A program made the translations under genes and the position numbers. A stretch of 64,000 nt of DNA from Malachius bipustulatus (Eukaryota; Arthropoda; Insecta; Coleoptera; Melyridae): NCBI GenBank assembly GCA_910589415.1, contig OU342636.1, positions 4,570,437 through 4,634,436 on the forward strand, given 5' to 3'. The notes under the pieces were generated by a model. The model saw only the letters and a list, made by a program, of their open reading frames with translations. It did no database searches and was not told the DNA's origin. Each line of letters begins with the position of its first letter. Position 1 is the first letter of the stretch. Below are positions 63,411-64,000 of the stretch, piece after piece.

Positions 63411-64000
63411 CTGTCACAATATTTAAATCTGATTCAAACTTGAAATCTCTATTGTTCTTTAGCTGAACCCAATTTTTCATAGCAATACATATATTTTCCT
63501 CAAAGAATGTTCTCAAATCCTCAAAAAGGATTCATGTTCTCAAAGAATCCTTATGGAGATTGACTCCTGGTTAAATTTGATGTAATTTTGGGAATCAATA
63601 GTATCCAATGAGTGGAACACGTAATTGAATTTTTCTGATATTACAGTCAATTAATATACCTAACTCTTGCACTACCGCAGCTTGTGCAAAAGAAAAATAA
63701 AATAAAATAATTTTGTATTAAGATTGTAACAGAAGCACAAGCATCTAGGGAGACCCGCTTGTTTTGAACTAAGAAGAGCTGGATCTTATTTTATTTTCGA
63801 TCTGACCAAAAAAACCTGACCAAGGCCAGCCAACATAGGTATCGTTGTTGAAACCAGAAAACAGTTCAACTCCATTTGACGAAATTTTACAGGAGGCCCA
63901 TAAAACTATCTGTGAAGAAAAGTGTGCATCTCCCTTAATGAGGCTGATTGTGACTTTTCGAAAATACTGTAACTCCATATTTGATAGTTTCATTTATTAA
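63411..64000. repeat. Dispersed repeat R, copy 2, and window end
   Basis: 63535-63840 matches 1395-2127 and 3002-3010 in order and without the two MITEs. A 30-bp near-duplication 'cctcaaagaatgttctcaaa' / 'aaggattcatgttctcaaag' precedes it. Nothing recognised in the last 150 bp. Confidence 0.55.

Overview
This is a eukaryotic, AT-rich, gene-poor window that is almost entirely transposable elements. The mix (several LINE clades, Penelope-like elements with hammerhead ribozymes, BEL/Pao and Ty3/Gypsy LTR elements, hAT, piggyBac, pogo and IS630-Tc1-mariner DNA transposons, plus very many 'TACAGGGTG' foldback elements) points to an insect genome, perhaps a beetle. The species is inferred, not shown. 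Host coding sequence is limited to a partial C2H2 zinc-finger gene at the left edge (minus), a second zinc-finger gene at 28106-30857 (plus) split by two transposon insertions, and the last exon of glyceraldehyde-3-phosphate dehydrogenase at 56225-56495 (minus).

Layout. 1-754: seven-finger zinc-finger CDS. 994-3003: dispersed repeat carrying two inserted palindromic elements; a copy without them lies at 63530-63840. 3218-6205: LINE with an intact endonuclease/reverse transcriptase frame. 6206-12550: AT-rich spacer, foldbacks, an LTR split by a 1.2-kb foldback, and a DDE transposase relic. 12801-15346: internally deleted CR1-like LINE. 16230-18475: probable DNA transposon holding a foldback. 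18817-26355: one DNA transposon (called C) carrying two hAT elements and a complete 2.7-kb IS630-Tc1-mariner element with a DD82E transposase. 26386-27826: element B2 with a piggyBac-type MITE. 28106-30857: interrupted zinc-finger gene. 31102-36635: foldback split by a 5.0-kb Ty3/Gypsy element that has lost its reverse-transcriptase core. 37072-47001: element E part, foldbacks, a decayed LINE (K) with a pogo-like insertion, and smaller inverted-repeat elements. 47446-48658: internally deleted LINE (J) with perfect target-site duplications. 48766-55335: a seven-level nest (LTR > C > LINE K > E > foldback A > hAT F > foldback G). 55336-64000: GAPDH exon, Penelope-like element, a free-standing hammerhead ribozyme, BEL/Pao integrase relic, RTE-like LINE relic, and the second copy of the repeat seen at the left edge.

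The relationships are historical rather than operonic. Target-site duplications, empty sites and paired copies inside the window allow insertion order to be read directly. The least expected points are the Penelope insertion carrying an inverted copy of about 80 bp of its host gene, the set of hammerhead ribozymes, the complete DD82E element, the RT-less but otherwise open Gypsy element, and the very long, near-perfect foldbacks that could give long double-stranded RNA.
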